64,000 bases of DNA, from NCBI RefSeq assembly GCF_007997215.1, contig NZ_VORW01000006.1, positions 123,854 through 187,853 of the forward strand, written 5' to 3'. A program made the translations under genes and the position numbers. Shown here one piece after another: positions 56,486 through 64,000 of the stretch. The DNA is from Algoriphagus aquimarinus (lineage in GTDB: Bacteria; Bacteroidota; Bacteroidia; Cytophagales; Cyclobacteriaceae). Numbering within the stretch: position 1 is the first letter of the stretch; the number at the start of each line of letters is the position of its first letter. The notes beneath the pieces were generated by a model. It was not told where the DNA came from, searched no databases, and was given only the letters and a program-made list of their open reading frames with translations.

Positions 56486-57880
56486 ATGAAGAATATCTCG
56501 CCTTTTTCAAAACTGCTTTTTTTCTTTTTGCTACTTAGTAATTCTACTGCTTTTGCGCAGGAGGAAAAACCAAACATCATCTTCATTCTTACCGACGATC
56601 AGCGTTGGGATGCCTTAGGGTTTTCTGGAAATGATATTATCCAAACTCCCGAAATGGACAAGTTGGCTGAGCAGGGAGTTTACTTCAAAAATGCTTTCGT
56701 CACCACGCCCATTTGTGCGGCGAGTCGTGCAAGTGTATTGACGGGACTTTACGAGCGAACTCACGGATATACCTTCGGGCAAGAGTTAAACGAGGGTTAT
56801 GCTCAGAATTCCTATCCTGCTCAACTGAGAAAATTAGGATATGAGACCGGGTTTTTTGGAAAGTTTGGGGTGAATTATCCTGGTTTCTCCAAGTTGTTTG
56901 ACGTGGGTGATAGCTACGATAGAAATGGGAAATTTGACGATAGACGCGGGTATTTCTACAAGACTATCGATAATGACACAGTTCATCTGACTAAGTACAC
57001 TTCCCACCAAGCGCAGGAATTCATCAAGAATCAATCAGCGGATAAGCCATTTATGCTTTCGCTGAGTTTCTCAGCTCCTCATGCACACGACTCTGCCAAA
57101 GATCAGTTTTTCTGGTCAGCTGATGTAGATCACCTATATGAAGATGTGACCTTCCCAAAACCGCTTTTGTCACAACAAAAATACTTCGATCAGCAGCCGG
57201 ACTATGTGAAAGAAGGGGAGAACCGCACGCGCTGGTACTGGAGATATGATACGCCGGAGAAATACCAGAAGAGTATGAAGGGGTATTACCGCATGATCTC
57301 GGAAGTGGATCTGGAGATCGGTAAAATCCGCAAGACGCTGGCCGAAAAAGGAATGGATAAAAACACGGTGATCATCTTCATGGGCGATAATGGCTATTTT
57401 CAAGGGGAGCGACAGCTTGCAGGAAAATGGCTGATGTATGATAATTCACTCCGAGTGCCGATGATCATCTATGACCCGAGAAATCCAGGGCATAGAGAGA
57501 TCACGGACTTTGCGCTGAATATAGATATAGCACCTACTGTGCTTGAGTTTGCAACTGGAAATCTCCCCCAAGAATGGCAGGGCTTGAGTCTGGCGGATTA
57601 CGTAATTGGAAAAAATCCAGCACAGGACAGAAAGGAATTTGTAGCAGAGCACCTGTGGAAAGTGAATATCATTCCAGCAAGTGAAGGCCTTCGAACCAAA
57701 GATTGGAAATACTTCAGGTATCAGGATGATCTGGCTCATGAAGAGTTGTATGATCTGAAAAAGGATCCTTTGGAGAAAAAAAATCTAGCTGGAAAGAAAA
57801 GCCACAGCGACACGCTGATTGAGATGCGAGAGGTTTTTGAAAGACAAGTGAAGAAACTGGAAGCTGATAAGATTGATTGA
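56486..57880 (+). CDS. Secreted arylsulfatase-family sulfatase
   Basis: This 464-residue enzyme has a signal peptide ending AFAQ (1-25). Metal ligands D37-D38 lie in FILTDDQRWD. The formylglycine site is C77-A-A-S-R81, followed by ASVLTGLYERTHGY. The second half carries GDNGYFQGERQLAGKWLMYDNSLRVPMIIYDP and a terminal DLKKDPLEKKNLA stretch, as in sulfatases acting on carbohydrates. Cys needs conversion to formylglycine by a maturase not found in this window. It would release sulfate from polysaccharides or glycans in the periplasm. It lies 92 bp after the SDR gene. Confidence 0.93.
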   Translation: MKNISPFSKLLFFFLLLSNSTAFAQEEKPNIIFILTDDQRWDALGFSGNDIIQTPEMDKLAEQGVYFKNAFVTTPICAASRASVLTGLYERTHGYTFGQELNEGYAQNSYPAQLRKLGYETGFFGKFGVNYPGFSKLFDVGDSYDRNGKFDDRRGYFYKTIDNDTVHLTKYTSHQAQEFIKNQSADKPFMLSLSFSAPHAHDSAKDQFFWSADVDHLYEDVTFPKPLLSQQKYFDQQPDYVKEGENRTRWYWRYDTPEKYQKSMKGYYRMISEVDLEIGKIRKTLAEKGMDKNTVIIFMGDNGYFQGERQLAGKWLMYDNSLRVPMIIYDPRNPGHREITDFALNIDIAPTVLEFATGNLPQEWQGLSLADYVIGKNPAQDRKEFVAEHLWKVNIIPASEGLRTKDWKYFRYQDDLAHEELYDLKKDPLEKKNLAGKKSHSDTLIEMREVFERQVKKLEADKID

Positions 57881-58001
57881 GAAGAGCTGGTAGATATTGC
57901 GAAATGTGGGAGGGGAGAGTATTAATTATCCGATTTGAGTTCGGACTGTGAGGATCCAGTCTGGGTGAAGTAGATCCACTTTCAAGGTTGGTAAAAACCA
58001 A

Positions 58002-58058
58002 CTAACTAACAAAGCGATGGGTGCAGCCCCTCGCTTTGTTAGTTAGCCCTTTCAGGGC
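58002..58058. terminator. Long hairpin plus second small hairpin between convergent genes
   Basis: CTAACTAACAAAGCGA (58002-58017) and TCGCTTTGTTAGTTAG (58031-58046) form a perfect 16-bp stem whose loop can also pair (GGG with CCC). GCCCT-TTC-AGGGC (58046-58058) follows at once. No strong T run is present, so it is either a strong hairpin terminator for the sulfatase and HopJ genes or a REP-like repeat. Confidence 0.6.
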
Positions 58059-58081
58059 CTAAAGTAAATAATTGCGCTTTT

Positions 58082-58417
58082 CTACTTTCCCTCCAGCCCT
58101 TCTCCTTCAAACTTGATCCCATTCCAGCCGGATTGCATAAAGTTTCGGATGTTTTGATGATCTGTTCCTTCGGGATTTCCCAGGACGTCGGTTCGGTAAT
58201 AATTGCCAAAAAGTGCCAGCGTCTGGTCTTGTGTGAGGTTTTGCAGCGTTGCAAAGGAAAAGATCTTGCAGCTGCCGTTGTTTTGTCCAGCTTCGTTTAC
58301 CGTGTCGCCGTTGGCGAAACGGGTAGGAGTGAAGGTGAAGTTTGCATCGATATATGCGAGTACATCAGTGAAAGCAATGGTTTCTGGGGATAGAGAGATT
58401 TGTTCTAAAAGATTCAT
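58082..58417 (-). CDS. HopJ-family protein
   Basis: This small cytoplasmic protein of 111 residues matches the HopJ family over its whole length: TIAFTDVLAYIDANFTFTPTRFANGDTVNEAGQNNGSCKIFSFATLQNLTQDQTLALFGNYYRTDVLGNPEGTDHQNIRNFM. The family is named after a Pseudomonas type III effector candidate but is widespread in bacteria without such secretion. No secretion gene or signal is present here, so an ordinary intracellular role is likely. Its function is unknown. It stands alone, convergent with the sulfatase gene. Confidence 0.85.
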   Translation of the reverse strand: MNLLEQISLSPETIAFTDVLAYIDANFTFTPTRFANGDTVNEAGQNNGSCKIFSFATLQNLTQDQTLALFGNYYRTDVLGNPEGTDHQNIRNFMQSGWNGIKFEGEGLEGK

Positions 58418-58511
58418 AGGATTTAAATTTCAGCGCAAGATCGGGAGTTTTTAGAAATTAATCTTTTGCTTCCATTATGAGAATAGGAATTGCAAATTCC
58501 AAAAATAGTAA

Positions 58512-58603
58512 AGCGTAGTTGCAAACTACGCTTAGCGTGGGGTATTCAGTGATCAGTCTTCCTTATTTACTTGTTCAAGTCTTGAGACCTGTCCGACGAC
58601 AGG
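58512..58603. repeat. Two intergenic palindromic repeats downstream of the FG-GAP gene
   Basis: The 380-bp gap 58418-58797 has no gene. AGCGTAGTT-GCA-AACTACGCT (58512-58532) and CCTGTC-CGAC-GACAGG (58588-58603) are clear inverted repeats of the sort dispersed in this phylum. Further right come the element at 58658-58701 and a GCGCCTTTGCGCCTTGG stretch at about 58768-58790. A terminator for the FG-GAP gene is not otherwise evident. Confidence 0.55.
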
Positions 58604-58657
58604 CGGGCTTGGACATATTCTAATGAAGTCTCCAGACTTCTTTTACTTAGATATTGG

Positions 58658-58701
58658 GCAGTCTGAAGACTGCATTTCAAAAGGCACAAGTCAAGAGACT
58701 T
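58658..58701 (-). repeat. Dispersed repeat, copy 2 (inverted copy of 7277-7319)
   Basis: GCAGTCTGAAGACTGC followed by ATTTCAAAAGGCACAAGTC and AAGAGACTT is the reverse complement of the 7277-7319 element, with few changes. Related partial words flank it: GAAGTCTCCAGACTTC at 58625-58640 and ATGAGACTTGTGC at about 58716-58729. The locus therefore looks like a small array of diverged copies. Confidence 0.7.
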
Positions 58702-58797
58702 GCGCCAAGCTGATCATGAGACTTGTGCTAAATGGGCGGGAAAGATTTGCGCTAGATTGATCATCTAATTGCGCCTTTGCGCCTTGGCGGGATATCT

Positions 58798-59931
58798 TTA
58801 ATTCTCAGGTCTACCGAGATTCTTAAATACTACCAAGCCATCTTTTCCTGCCACTACGATATCTTTCCAGCCATCGCCATCTAGGTCAGCAATAGAAAAA
58901 TAAAGCCCGCTGCCTTTACCTTCCCCGATTGGGCCATAGCTGATCACATTCTTGGTAAATGATTCTCCATTCCATTTGAAATAGTACAAACCGGCATAAT
59001 CTTTTCCTCCTAGATCTTTGCCGTTATGGGCCCGATAGCGTTTGCCAGTGACCAGTTCATTCTGTCCATCATTGTCTAAGTCCACCCATTCCATGGTGTG
59101 GTATTGGGATTGGTAGGGATCTATTTCATGCTTCGCAAAGCTGATTTTACCTCCTTCTTTCTTTTGCTCCAGCCAAAAAAGTCCAAAGCCATGTGCTTGT
59201 CCTACGATAATATCTGCTAATTCGTCTCCATTTACATCAGCAACAATCATCGGAATGCTGGCATCGCCTAAGTCAAAATCAGCATGATGAATCCACTTCC
59301 CAGTTTTCAGATCTGAGGGAGCTTCCAGCCAACCTTCAGCAATCACAAAGTCGCCACGACCATCTCCATTGATATCACCGAAACCCAATCCATGTCCGTG
59401 CATTTCTGCCACGGGGAATTTCTCGAATTCATTTGGCCCTGTTTTTTTATAGTAGGCGAGTGCTTTTCGGGGAGTGTTTGGTACGATTTCTAGCACGCCA
59501 TCTCCGTCTATGTCAAATCCTCGACTGGTTTCTATGTTTCCGGTTTTGGCGATTTCGTGAGTTTTCCATTCGCTGCCGTCACCAGGATTTTCTTTCCAGA
59601 CTAAGGTCCCTTCAAACCATCCTCCAGTTACAAAATCCATTTTCCCATCCTCATTTACATCCATGGGAATGGTAGAAAAATCCTCGTAATATTCTCCAAA
59701 TCGCTTGATCTGCCCGATGAGAGATCGATCAAGAAAGCCTGGACCTTTATACCAAAAACTCCCGGAAACCAAATCCAGTGTACCGTCATTGTCCACATCG
59801 AAAACACCTACAGATTCGGTGCTCTCATAGGCTATCACTTGTTTTTGGAATTTCACGGTGGCCTCTTGTGCGTTGGCAAATATGGGTAATGCGGCAAAGA
59901 AAAGGGGGAGGCTTGTTTTAAGTATATTCAT
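58798..59931 (-). CDS. Secreted FG-GAP/VCBS-repeat protein
   Basis: This 377-residue protein has a signal peptide (1-22, FANAQ). At least seven calcium-binding type loops of the form D-x-D/N-x-D-G can be read: DVDNDGTLD, DVNEDGKMD, DIDGDGVLE, DINGDGRGD, DVNGDELAD, DLDNDGQNE and DLDGDGWKD. They are spaced about 45-55 residues apart. This predicts a seven-bladed FG-GAP propeller, probably on the surface or in the periplasm. No catalytic motif is present. Its upstream neighbour encodes the large SGNH/dehydrogenase lipoprotein on the same strand, but a hairpin and a tandem repeat lie between. Confidence 0.85.
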   Translation of the reverse strand: MNILKTSLPLFFAALPIFANAQEATVKFQKQVIAYESTESVGVFDVDNDGTLDLVSGSFWYKGPGFLDRSLIGQIKRFGEYYEDFSTIPMDVNEDGKMDFVTGGWFEGTLVWKENPGDGSEWKTHEIAKTGNIETSRGFDIDGDGVLEIVPNTPRKALAYYKKTGPNEFEKFPVAEMHGHGLGFGDINGDGRGDFVIAEGWLEAPSDLKTGKWIHHADFDLGDASIPMIVADVNGDELADIIVGQAHGFGLFWLEQKKEGGKISFAKHEIDPYQSQYHTMEWVDLDNDGQNELVTGKRYRAHNGKDLGGKDYAGLYYFKWNGESFTKNVISYGPIGEGKGSGLYFSIADLDGDGWKDIVVAGKDGLVVFKNLGRPEN

Positions 59932-59962
59932 GGCAATGGGGTTTAGGTATTGACTAATTAAT

Positions 59963-60005
59963 AAAATGGGTCAAAAGGAACTCAAATCCTCTGACCCATT
60001 TTTTC
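59963..60005 (-). terminator. Hairpin between the large lipoprotein gene and the FG-GAP gene
   Basis: AAAATGGGTCA (59963-59973) pairs with TGACCCATTTT (59992-60002), with A/T on both flanks. On the minus strand it comes after the large lipoprotein gene and just before the FG-GAP gene, so it probably separates their transcripts. Confidence 0.65.
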
Positions 60006-60008
60006 TTT

Positions 60009-60064
60009 ATCCGACATCCGACATCCGACATCCGACATCCGACATCCGACATCCGACATCCGAC
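60009..60064. repeat. Eight perfect tandem copies of ATCCGAC
   Basis: Positions 60009-60064 are exactly eight head-to-tail copies of the 7-mer ATCCGAC with no variation, followed by CCACCACGGCGGGCAGG. It is intergenic, 27 bp beyond the stop of the large lipoprotein gene. Such a run is prone to copy-number change by slippage. The unit is not a multiple of three, and the array is outside any gene. Confidence 0.95.
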
Positions 60065-60091
60065 CCACCACGGCGGGCAGGTATCCTACAT

Positions 60092-63000
60092 CTACTTCTC
60101 CATAGGATGTGCTTTCAGCAAATCAGCAGGTTGGAAGAATCCTGTATGATCTTTGACTTCTTCACGTACCTTCTTCACCAAATCAGGCGAAATAGGCGAA
60201 GCTGAATTTCCAAAGGAATTTCTGACGTAAGTCAATACGGCTGCTACCTGTGAGTCGTCGAGCATCCCTTCGAATGGAGTCATTGGTACCTGGCCTGGAT
60301 AATCTTTTCCAAGAACTGTAATCGGACCCATTACTCCTTTCAAAACTATTTTGATCAGTCGCTCTTCATTGCCAGTCACCCAAGGAGTGCCAGCAAGTGG
60401 AGGGAAACCTGAGGCACCAAGACCTAATCCATCAGGTTGATGGCAAGTGCTACAGAAGCCTTCTCTTGCAAAAATCTCCTTACCCAGAATAAATAGTTCT
60501 CTATCTGATCCTGTTAAAGAGGACTTGATGTCCTCTTCTTTTTTCTCTTTTACAGACAGTCCTGAAATATGTGCTACTGCGGCTTCATAGGCTGGAGTGA
60601 TCCATTCTTCCATTTCTGTTCCTTCAGCAGCTGAAAGTACTTCGAGGCCTTCTTGACGTGGCATCCAGGATGCAGCGACAATCGCCTCAAGACGTACACG
60701 TCCGTTTTCATCCTTGATTGCTTCGGTCATCAATTCTTTTTGATTGGAAACCTGATGCCCAGTGTAGCGAAGCACTCTCACCGCTGCTGCTCTAGCTCTG
60801 TAGTCTTTTGCTTTTAGCAATTCCTCAAGTAAGTCCTGGTTTACCTTATTTATACCCCAGCTCACCCAAAGCGCTTCGAGTACATTGTGCTCATATCTTG
60901 GGTCGTTCTTGTCCAATTTGCTGGCCCATTCTGCTACTGCTTTGGCTACTTCCTCTTTATCTCTTCCACGTAGTTCACGACGAGTTCTGTAGCGGGTTCT
61001 GTACTCAGGTAGTTTTAGGTTTTCCATCAAATCAGGGATGCTTGCTCCGTCGATTTTGGCAGGAGTAACTAAAGGTCTGGATGGATAGGTGATTCTGTAG
61101 ATTCTACCATGCTGATGATCTCGCAGTGGATCACGGGCGTTGTGCTGCATGTGACCGATCAGGATATTATGCCAATCCACTACATAAAGAGACCCGTCAG
61201 GTGCAATTTCCATATCTACCGGGCGGAAATTTCTATCTGTGGAAGTAAGCAGGTCTTGTCTGAATTTGGTAGAAAATCCGATTTCCTCATCGATCATTTG
61301 ATGTTGTTTTGTTCCTAGGAAACCTATCGTGTTATTGATAATCATATCACCTTGCACATCTTCAGGGAAATGTCTACTGGAGATAAATTCAAGACCTGAA
61401 GTAGGTCTCACCATTTGATCTTTTTGGATCAGGTTTGCTCCTTTAGCCGTAGCATTTCCATAGCGGGAAAGTAAGGTAGCAGGCATCATGTAGTTTACAT
61501 TCGGGCCGGAAGTCTCTGCGTAGAAGTTTTGTCCCCACTCGTCAAAAGCAATTCCCCAAGGGTTTGGAATGCTTACTTGAGCTACCCGCTCGAGCTTATG
61601 TCTGCTTGGCGTGTATCTGTAAAAACCACCATTAGTTGCACGAACTGGGCCGTAGGATGTTTCTACATTGGTGTGAAGGAATACTCCCTCTGCCATATAA
61701 ATAGATCCTGACTCATCCGTAGTAAATGCTGAAATGGCATGGTGTGTATCGTGATCATCGAATCCACTTAGAAGGATTTCTTTTCGATCAGCTTTGTCGT
61801 CATTATTATCATCATATAGGATTATCAGGTTATTTCCCTGAGAAACATATACCCCTTCTGCTGCCAACTCAAATCCTACTGGGATATGCAGATCATCTGC
61901 AAAAACTGTTTCCTTATCGGCTTTACCGTCATTGTCTGTATCCTCATAGATCAAAAGCTTATCTGCTGGACGGGAATCACCTGGCTTATAATGTGGGTAA
62001 CTTGGCATAGTTGCTACCCAAAGTCGGCCTTTGTTGTCAAAGGAAAGCTGAACAGGGTTCGCCAGATTTGGCCATTCTTCTTCAGAGGCGAAAAGCTCGA
62101 TTTTGTATCCTGGAGCTACTTTTAATTTTGCCAGTGCGGCTTCTCCATATAGATATTCAAGGCTGCCATTTGCTTCAGGGTTATAGTTGGTCTCTACTTC
62201 AGGAAGCTTGGTGGTATTAGCATCAGCAGCCGCAAGGTCTTTTCTTTCGCCTTTATTTGCCATCCAGATTGCTGTGTCTCTGATCGCGGTCAACTGGCGG
62301 ATTTTCTCTAATTCAAAAGGATAATTGTCAGGCCCGAAAGGATCGTATCGTCTGCCGAATACGTGTACACCATTAGGGATTTTGTAGTCATTTCTCCAAA
62401 ACCAGTTTTTCTCCTGAACTGCTTCATGAACTAGTTCACGGTTTGCTTCAGTTTGGATTTTTTGCTCTCCAAAAATTTCATCTGCCAAAAGCACAGCTAA
62501 TTTTTTGTAGCCAGCTTCGTTTAGCTGTGAACCATCTATTGTCAAATCTTCCTCTGTTTCCAGATACCATTGCTTACTTGGTGTGAAAGCATCTACAAAT
62601 AGCACGTGGTTATTATCCGCAATCTCACGCATTGCTACGGTGTAGAGATTTAGATTTTCATTTTCAGTTTTGCCATTAGGCACATCGATTTTCTCAGAAA
62701 GATCTTCAAAAGCGATAGGAGAGACGACAACCAATTTCGGAGTAAGCGTATCATGATATTTCTGACGAAGCGTATGCTTAATAAAGGCGTCCAATTCAGC
62801 CTTGTAGTTTTCTACACCATCGACACCTTGAAAGGATTCATTGTAACCAAAAAATGAGATAATAATATCCATCTGTAGGCGGGTCAGCCATTCGTCAGGC
62901 TTCTCCAAGTGTCCTATGCTTCCTGAAGGAGTGGCATATTCTACCTGAAAATCTTCGGCTCCCGGGAAAGCCCAGGGATCGTTTGTGCCAGATCTAGGTC

Positions 63001-63241
63001 TAAAGCCTGGAGTGTCTCCCGGATCTGAAAGGTTTCTGATGTAGAGGTTCTTCTCAGGGTTCCTGAGTTGCATCTCGGTCTCAAAGTTCCCATAATCCAT
63101 CATTCTGGATCCTAGGTTATTTCCAATCAGAGCGATTCGGCTGTTTGGTTTTAACTCGATGGTTTCCTTTTGGGTGCATTGAAAAGTAAGGAGTCCTATT
63201 ATAGATAGGAGAAAGAGGTGGTGGGAGGGTTTATTAAGCAT
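60092..63241 (-). CDS. Multidomain lipoprotein: SGNH-like, PVC-type dehydrogenase, HEAT, cytochrome c
   Basis: This 1049-residue lipoprotein (lipobox LLTFQC, C22) has four parts. The first, about 30-270, is an SGNH/GDSL-like hydrolase (SRIALIGNNLGSRMMDYG, IIISFFGYNESF, IDGSQLNEAGY). The second, about 370-730, is a propeller of the membrane-bound dehydrogenase type (PGYKIELFASEEEWPNLANPVQLSFDNKGRLWVA, YLYEDTDNDGKAD-like DTDNDGKADKETVF). The third is a helical HEAT-like region at 740-900. The fourth is a class I cytochrome c with C930-S-T-C933-H934 and Met987 as likely axial ligand. The architecture, often called PVC-type haem-binding CxxCH protein, suggests sugar or alcohol oxidation coupled to respiration. 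The role is inferred. Confidence 0.9.
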   Translation of the reverse strand: MLNKPSHHLFLLSIIGLLTFQCTQKETIELKPNSRIALIGNNLGSRMMDYGNFETEMQLRNPEKNLYIRNLSDPGDTPGFRPRSGTNDPWAFPGAEDFQVEYATPSGSIGHLEKPDEWLTRLQMDIIISFFGYNESFQGVDGVENYKAELDAFIKHTLRQKYHDTLTPKLVVVSPIAFEDLSEKIDVPNGKTENENLNLYTVAMREIADNNHVLFVDAFTPSKQWYLETEEDLTIDGSQLNEAGYKKLAVLLADEIFGEQKIQTEANRELVHEAVQEKNWFWRNDYKIPNGVHVFGRRYDPFGPDNYPFELEKIRQLTAIRDTAIWMANKGERKDLAAADANTTKLPEVETNYNPEANGSLEYLYGEAALAKLKVAPGYKIELFASEEEWPNLANPVQLSFDNKGRLWVATMPSYPHYKPGDSRPADKLLIYEDTDNDGKADKETVFADDLHIPVGFELAAEGVYVSQGNNLIILYDDNNDDKADRKEILLSGFDDHDTHHAISAFTTDESGSIYMAEGVFLHTNVETSYGPVRATNGGFYRYTPSRHKLERVAQVSIPNPWGIAFDEWGQNFYAETSGPNVNYMMPATLLSRYGNATAKGANLIQKDQMVRPTSGLEFISSRHFPEDVQGDMIINNTIGFLGTKQHQMIDEEIGFSTKFRQDLLTSTDRNFRPVDMEIAPDGSLYVVDWHNILIGHMQHNARDPLRDHQHGRIYRITYPSRPLVTPAKIDGASIPDLMENLKLPEYRTRYRTRRELRGRDKEEVAKAVAEWASKLDKNDPRYEHNVLEALWVSWGINKVNQDLLEELLKAKDYRARAAAVRVLRYTGHQVSNQKELMTEAIKDENGRVRLEAIVAASWMPRQEGLEVLSAAEGTEMEEWITPAYEAAVAHISGLSVKEKKEEDIKSSLTGSDRELFILGKEIFAREGFCSTCHQPDGLGLGASGFPPLAGTPWVTGNEERLIKIVLKGVMGPITVLGKDYPGQVPMTPFEGMLDDSQVAAVLTYVRNSFGNSASPISPDLVKKVREEVKDHTGFFQPADLLKAHPMEK

Positions 63242-63273
63242 GGCTTATAAGAGGTTATACTTTTGGTTTTGAG

Positions 63274-63292
63274 CCAAATAGTTTGTATTTGG
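63274..63292 (-). promoter_or_regulatory. Inverted repeat upstream of the large lipoprotein gene
   Basis: CCAAATA-GTTTG-TATTTGG is a perfect 7+7 inverted repeat with a 5-bp spacer. It lies 33 bp before the ATG of the large lipoprotein gene. It could be a repressor operator. No clear -7 element was recognised beside it. Confidence 0.35.
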
Positions 63293-63371
63293 ATAATGAT
63301 GTTATGTTATTTTTGTAGAAGTACAAAGAATATTTTGATTGTACTGCTTATATGATGAGTAGACGGTAAAG

Positions 63372-64000
63372 CTATTTGCTATACTTCACAAGTTTTTCTC
63401 GAATCAACTCATAGCCTTTTTCAGCCATGTCCCAAGGCTCAGAGAAATTCCTCCACACACCGATGGAGTTCGCAAAAGCAGGATCGTTTCTGGTGAAGCC
63501 CTCAATAGTCAACCAACCTTTATATTGAATATCAGCCAGCGCTTTAAACGTCTCGTCAAAGTTCACATGACCAGAACCTGGCGTGCCGCGATCATTCTCC
63601 GAAATATGGAAATGCCCTAACTGAGGTGCGATATACTTGATCGCATCACCCAACTTTTTCTCCTCAATATTCGCATGATGCGTATCAAACATCGCTTGTA
63701 CATTCGGGTGATCTGCCTTTTTGAGCAAATAGGAAAGCTGCTCCATGGTATTGCAGAGATAGCATTCGAATCTATTCAATGCCTCAGGAGTCAACAATAC
63801 GCCAGCTTGCTGGGCATAATCACCCATAGCATGTAGGTATTCTGCTGACCAATTGTATTCCTCTTCTATAGGCTCTCGTGATGCAAAAACAGTGAATCCA
63901 GAATGGTATGGCCCACAAAGCACCTGAGCATTTAAATCATACGCTCGATCGATTACCCATTTGAGTTGTTCGCTAGCCGCAGCTCGTATTTTAGCATCCT
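63372..64000 (-). CDS. Sugar phosphate isomerase/epimerase family TIM barrel (5' end outside the window)
   Basis: The frame is open to the window edge, so the true start lies beyond 64000. The last visible upstream codons (DAKIRAAASEQLKWVIDRAYDLNAQVLCGPYH) continue the fold, which rules out the GTG at 63923 as start. About 209 C-terminal residues are seen. Metal-site segments of the xylose-isomerase-like AP2EC family are present: LTPEALNRFECY with a Glu-like position, MFDTHHANIEE, LGHFHISENDRGTPGSGHVNF and WLTIEGF. This fits D-tagatose/D-psicose 3-epimerase or hydroxypyruvate-isomerase relatives. It precedes the large dehydrogenase-like lipoprotein on the same strand. Confidence 0.88.
   Translation of the reverse strand, partial: DAKIRAAASEQLKWVIDRAYDLNAQVLCGPYHSGFTVFASREPIEEEYNWSAEYLHAMGDYAQQAGVLLTPEALNRFECYLCNTMEQLSYLLKKADHPNVQAMFDTHHANIEEKKLGDAIKYIAPQLGHFHISENDRGTPGSGHVNFDETFKALADIQYKGWLTIEGFTRNDPAFANSIGVWRNFSEPWDMAEKGYELIREKLVKYSK

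Noticed and set aside
58082..58417. HopJ as evidence of type III secretion
   Set aside because: The family name is historical. No type III genes, chaperone or secretion signal are present, and HopJ proteins occur widely in non-pathogens.
60009..60064. Tandem ATCCGAC run as a CRISPR array
   Set aside because: The units are 7 bp with no spacers between them and there is no cas gene. It is a simple tandem repeat.

Overview
The window comes from a member of the Bacteroidota, most likely of the Cytophagales (Cyclobacteriaceae/Algoriphagus-like; this placement is an inference). The evidence is a SusC/SusD pair with FecR and ECF sigma, a UpxY-type NusG paralogue, a HAE1 pump in TetR-TolC-adaptor-RND order, a heavy-metal RND protein fused to its outer-membrane factor, promoters with the Bacteroidota -7 element TAnnTTTG, and little use of Shine-Dalgarno sequences. 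No rRNA, tRNA, CRISPR array, integrase or transposase was found.

Layout. 1-3.1 kb is an accessory stretch: a GHKL ATPase overlapping a STAS-like protein, a PLD-like nuclease with a C-terminal DNA-binding-like region, and a DUF1501 remnant. 3.3-7 kb is purL. 7.5-14.4 kb is a TetR-controlled multidrug RND system, followed by an orphan UpxY/NusG gene. 15-21 kb (minus strand) holds an outer-membrane barrel, dapA-xseA-xseB and an enlarged ligA. 21-23 kb holds a PH-like membrane protein and a HigBA-like toxin-antitoxin pair. 23.3-28.3 kb holds a second TetR, metG, a secreted protein and a YitT protein. 28.6-31 kb is the circularly permuted ATP-grasp/alpha-E pair.

31-41.7 kb is a nutrient-uptake locus. 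An ECF sigma factor and FecR anti-sigma lie upstream of a STN-bearing SusC, SusD, a small lipoprotein, a Tat-exported PLP aminotransferase and an AEC permease. The last five genes are spaced like one operon. No glycosidase is present, so an amino-acid-like or organic-acid-like substrate is more plausible than a glycan.

42-51.3 kb is metal handling: a PepSY membrane protein behind a DtxR-box-like palindrome, then a CusRS-like two-component system, a CusA-TolC fusion and a CusB-like adaptor. The regulator operon and the pump gene share a TTAAG-N6-TTAAG direct repeat at nearly the same distance from the -7 element, which fits direct control by the response regulator.

51.4-64 kb is carbohydrate and secreted-enzyme territory: two MFS transporters, GH130, an SDR, a sulfatase, a HopJ-family protein, an FG-GAP protein, a four-part SGNH/dehydrogenase/HEAT/cytochrome c lipoprotein, and a sugar isomerase cut by the window end. 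Intergenic gaps carry dispersed repeats, including one element present at 7.3 kb and, inverted, at 58.7 kb.
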